DNA of 6,252 nt from Deltaproteobacteria bacterium. Its GTDB lineage: Bacteria > Desulfobacterota > Binatia > UBA9968. Shown here in pieces: positions 4,677 to 6,252 of this stretch (position 1 is its first letter; each line of letters opens with the position of its first letter). Under the pieces are notes generated by a model. It ran no database searches. It saw only the letters and a program-made list of their open reading frames with translations, and was not told where the DNA came from. Location: positions 1 to 6,252 of the forward strand of contig VBKX01000461.1 of NCBI GenBank assembly GCA_005879435.1. The letters are read 5' to 3'. A program made the position numbers and the translations under genes.

Positions 4677-5357
4677 ATGATGCTTCGCGCTGTGATTTTC
4701 GATTTCAATGGTATCATCGTCGACGATGAGCCGATCCATTTTCAGCTGTTTCAAAAGGTCCTCGGCGAGGAGGGTATCACGCTCACCGAAGAAGCCTATT
4801 ACGAGCGTTACCTTGGCTTCGACGATCGCGGTGCGTTCATGGCCGGATTCCGAGATAACAATCGCCCATTGACGGACCCGGAGTTGGCCGAACTAATCGA
4901 TCGTAAGGCAGCTTATTACCAGCAGACCATATGCGATCACGCGGTAATTTTTCCAGGAGTCAAAACCTTGGTATACGGCCTGGCCCCAGTTGTCCCTCTC
5001 GGCGTCGCTTCCGGGGCTTTGCGCCGCGAGATCGTGACAATCCTCACAACCGCGGGATTACTAAATTACTTTCAAGCGATTGTTAGCGCGGAAGACGTCG
5101 AGCACGGCAAACCCGAGCCGGAAATTTGTTTGAAGGTCTTGGCGAAGCTCAACGCCGGCGCCAGCCCGCGGATCGAACCCGCCGACTGCGTCGTGATCGA
5201 AGATTCCAAAGAAGGCATCCGCAGCGCGCGACGCGCCGGTATGAAGTGCTTAGCGGTCACCAACTCACATCCGGCGGAATTGCTCAGCGAAGCGGACGCT
5301 GTCGTGACAAGCCTGGAAGACGTCGAGCTTCCCTTCCTCCAGCAAATCTGTTCGTGA
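4677..5357 (+). CDS. HAD-superfamily phosphatase / beta-phosphoglucomutase-like, with DxN in place of DxD
   Basis: 226-residue HAD hydrolase with a cap domain in the N-terminal half (C1 type, residues about 18-90). The nucleophile is Asp9 in FDFNGIIVDDE. Motif II is Ser112 in ASGA, motif III is Lys145 in HGKPEPE, and motif IV is E175/D176 in VIEDSKEG. These place it near beta-phosphoglucomutase, phosphoglycolate phosphatase and the general sugar-phosphate phosphatases. The second Asp of motif I, normally the general acid/base, is Asn11 (codon AAT at 4707-4709). I recall similar FDFNG motifs in some cyanobacterial HAD proteins, so this is likely a natural subfamily rather than damage. The physiological substrate cannot be read from sequence. 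Two ATGs (4677, 4680) are possible; no Shine-Dalgarno is evident. The stop is 3 bp from the stop of the converging dehydrogenase gene. Confidence 0.87.
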   Translation: MMLRAVIFDFNGIIVDDEPIHFQLFQKVLGEEGITLTEEAYYERYLGFDDRGAFMAGFRDNNRPLTDPELAELIDRKAAYYQQTICDHAVIFPGVKTLVYGLAPVVPLGVASGALRREIVTILTTAGLLNYFQAIVSAEDVEHGKPEPEICLKVLAKLNAGASPRIEPADCVVIEDSKEGIRSARRAGMKCLAVTNSHPAELLSEADAVVTSLEDVELPFLQQICS

Positions 5358-5360
5358 GAT

Positions 5361-6080
5361 CTATCGATACGGCGTTCGCTGCGGCCGCACGGTGATTTCC
5401 ACCGGACAACAGGTGGCCGGCGAAGTGAGCACGTAAAGCACCGTTTGGGCGATATCATCGGCCTGAATCATCTTGCTCCGATCCAGCTGACGGTTGGGCG
5501 GTATCAACGGTGTGTCGACGAAACCGGGCAGGATCACCGATACTTTGATGCCGTGCTCACGCACTTCCTCATAAAGCGATTGAGTGAAGCCGATCAATCC
5601 AAACTTCGACGCCGAGTACGCCGCGCCGTTCGCTTCGCCGCTCTTTCCGGACACCGAGCCGATGTTGATTACCGCGCCTTCGCCCTTCTCGATCATCGCC
5701 GGCAAGAGACTCTGCGCCAGCCGCATCGGCGCGCGCAAATTAACGCGAAAGGTTTGATCCCAATCTTCGATCTTGGCTTTCACGACTGAAGCCCTTTTCC
5801 CCCAACCGGCGTTATTAACGAGAATATCGATTGCGCCAAAATACTGCGCACTTTGACTAACGAGTTTATCAATCTCGTCATCGTGGATAAGATCGCACGG
5901 CACAGCGGCCGCATCGCCATTGCGCCTCTCGATCTCGCGCCGAACTTCTTCGAGCTGATCGTGGCTGCGCGCCGCGAGAATGACGCGGCAACCGGCGCTG
6001 CCAAGAACAATCGCGATCGCCTTGCCAATGCCTCGTCCGGCTCCGGTCACGAGCGCGACTTTTCCCTGGAGCGTCTGCAT
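5361..6080 (-). CDS. Short-chain dehydrogenase/reductase (classical SDR)
   Basis: 239-residue NAD(P)-dependent oxidoreductase with a Rossmann fold. Visible marks in order: cofactor loop TGAGRGIG (12-19); AARS (36-39) after strand 2, where the Arg suggests NADP(H) preference; D63 in PCDL; NNAG (89-92); N114; catalytic Ser142 in NIGSVSGKSG; YSASK with Tyr155 and Lys159; and the PG motif (185-186) followed by VDTP. The full Asn-Ser-Tyr-Lys tetrad is present, so the enzyme should be active. Length is normal for a classical SDR. Names such as 3-oxoacyl-ACP reductase or sepiapterin-reductase-like would be guesses; the substrate is unknown. ATG 6080 directly precedes the family's typical N-terminus (LQGKVALVTGAG). 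No clear Shine-Dalgarno is seen. It starts 24 bp after the stop of the upstream SnoaL-like gene, so the two are probably co-transcribed. Confidence 0.92.
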   Translation of the reverse strand: MQTLQGKVALVTGAGRGIGKAIAIVLGSAGCRVILAARSHDQLEEVRREIERRNGDAAAVPCDLIHDDEIDKLVSQSAQYFGAIDILVNNAGWGKRASVVKAKIEDWDQTFRVNLRAPMRLAQSLLPAMIEKGEGAVINIGSVSGKSGEANGAAYSASKFGLIGFTQSLYEEVREHGIKVSVILPGFVDTPLIPPNRQLDRSKMIQADDIAQTVLYVLTSPATCCPVEITVRPQRTPYR

Positions 6081-6104
6081 CGCTTTTGAACCCGAGGTGC
6101 GCCG

Positions 6105-6252
6105 TCAGTGCACCGTGGTGGGCTCGTCGGCGGTTGTCGGCTGCGCGACGGATGAACCATGGTGATGGACCATGCGCCAGCCGTCGGAGCCCTTGCGAAA
6201 AATATTCGTGGTGAGAATCGTCGCAGCGACGTTTTGACCTTCCAGCGAGCTG
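6105..6252 (-). CDS. SnoaL/NTF2-like (DUF4440-type) protein, C-terminal 48 residues only
   Basis: A minus-strand frame enters from the right edge and ends at TGA 6107-6105. The 48 visible residues include ATILTTNIFRKGSDGWRMVHHHGS, the last two beta strands typical of SnoaL-like / DUF4440 NTF2-fold proteins (strand, 'GsDGWRMVHHH', then a loose tail). These small cone-shaped proteins range from polyketide cyclases and ketosteroid isomerase-like enzymes to binding proteins. No specific role can be given from the end alone. The tail after HHH is Thr/Pro-rich and probably disordered. It lies 24 bp upstream of the SDR gene on the same strand, suggesting an operon. Confidence 0.75.
   Translation of the reverse strand, partial: SSLEGQNVAATILTTNIFRKGSDGWRMVHHHGSSVAQPTTADEPTTVH

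Noticed and set aside
1..6252. CRISPR arrays, tRNA/rRNA genes, insertion sequences, phage or attachment sites
   Set aside because: Read through on both strands; no spaced direct repeats, no cloverleaf, no transposase or integrase frames were found. The only direct repeat of note is the 37-bp duplication.

Overview
This window reads as bacterial chromosome of moderately high GC from an uncultured or little-studied lineage. The gene mix is a UGA-containing Bcp-type peroxiredoxin, a LysR regulator of the type often linked to selenium or sulfur metabolism, an EgtB/OvoA-like enzyme, YgfZ and a Rieske ferredoxin. That mix would suit a deltaproteobacterium-like (Desulfobacterota-type) or related soil/sediment lineage, but this placement is inference and weak. 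There is no mobile element, rRNA, tRNA or CRISPR array.

Layout. Positions 1-2408 hold three minus-strand genes, in transcription order: a selenocysteine peroxiredoxin (2408-1941), a LysR-type regulator broken by a 37-bp tandem duplication (1829-881), and the first 260 codons of an EgtB/OvoA-family iron enzyme that runs off the left edge (781-1). Positions 2409-2538 are a divergent promoter region. On the plus strand follow a ygfZ/GcvT-like folate-binding protein (2539-3627) and a small Rieske protein (3690-3998), closed by a strong terminator (4021-4060). A minus-strand Nudix hydrolase with a zinc ribbon and a His-rich N-terminus (4619-4059) is divergent from a plus-strand HAD phosphatase (4677-5357). 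The HAD gene converges, with only 3 bp between the stop codons, on a minus-strand short-chain dehydrogenase (6080-5361). That gene is preceded on the same strand by the C-terminus of a SnoaL/NTF2-like protein entering from the right edge (6252-6105).

Main discovery: the peroxiredoxin carries an in-frame TGA exactly at the peroxidatic cysteine (residue 45, in PxxxTxxU, with the resolving Cys at 50). The frame is otherwise intact over 155 residues. A GC-rich hairpin just 3' of the UGA, with a G-starting apical loop, fits a bacterial SECIS element. An ordinary ORF caller would see only an internal 65-codon fragment. The organism should therefore encode SelA/B/C/D elsewhere.

Second discovery: the adjacent LysR gene is frameshifted by an imperfect 37-bp tandem duplication. 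Removing one copy restores a 303-residue protein exactly. This is either a recent inactivation or a strain-mixture assembly artefact.

Together the left half looks like a redox-defence neighbourhood: thiol/selenol peroxidase, possible thiol-histidine biosynthesis, Fe-S maintenance (YgfZ) and a Rieske Fe-S protein. The right half is a set of general housekeeping or metabolic enzymes without an obvious shared pathway.
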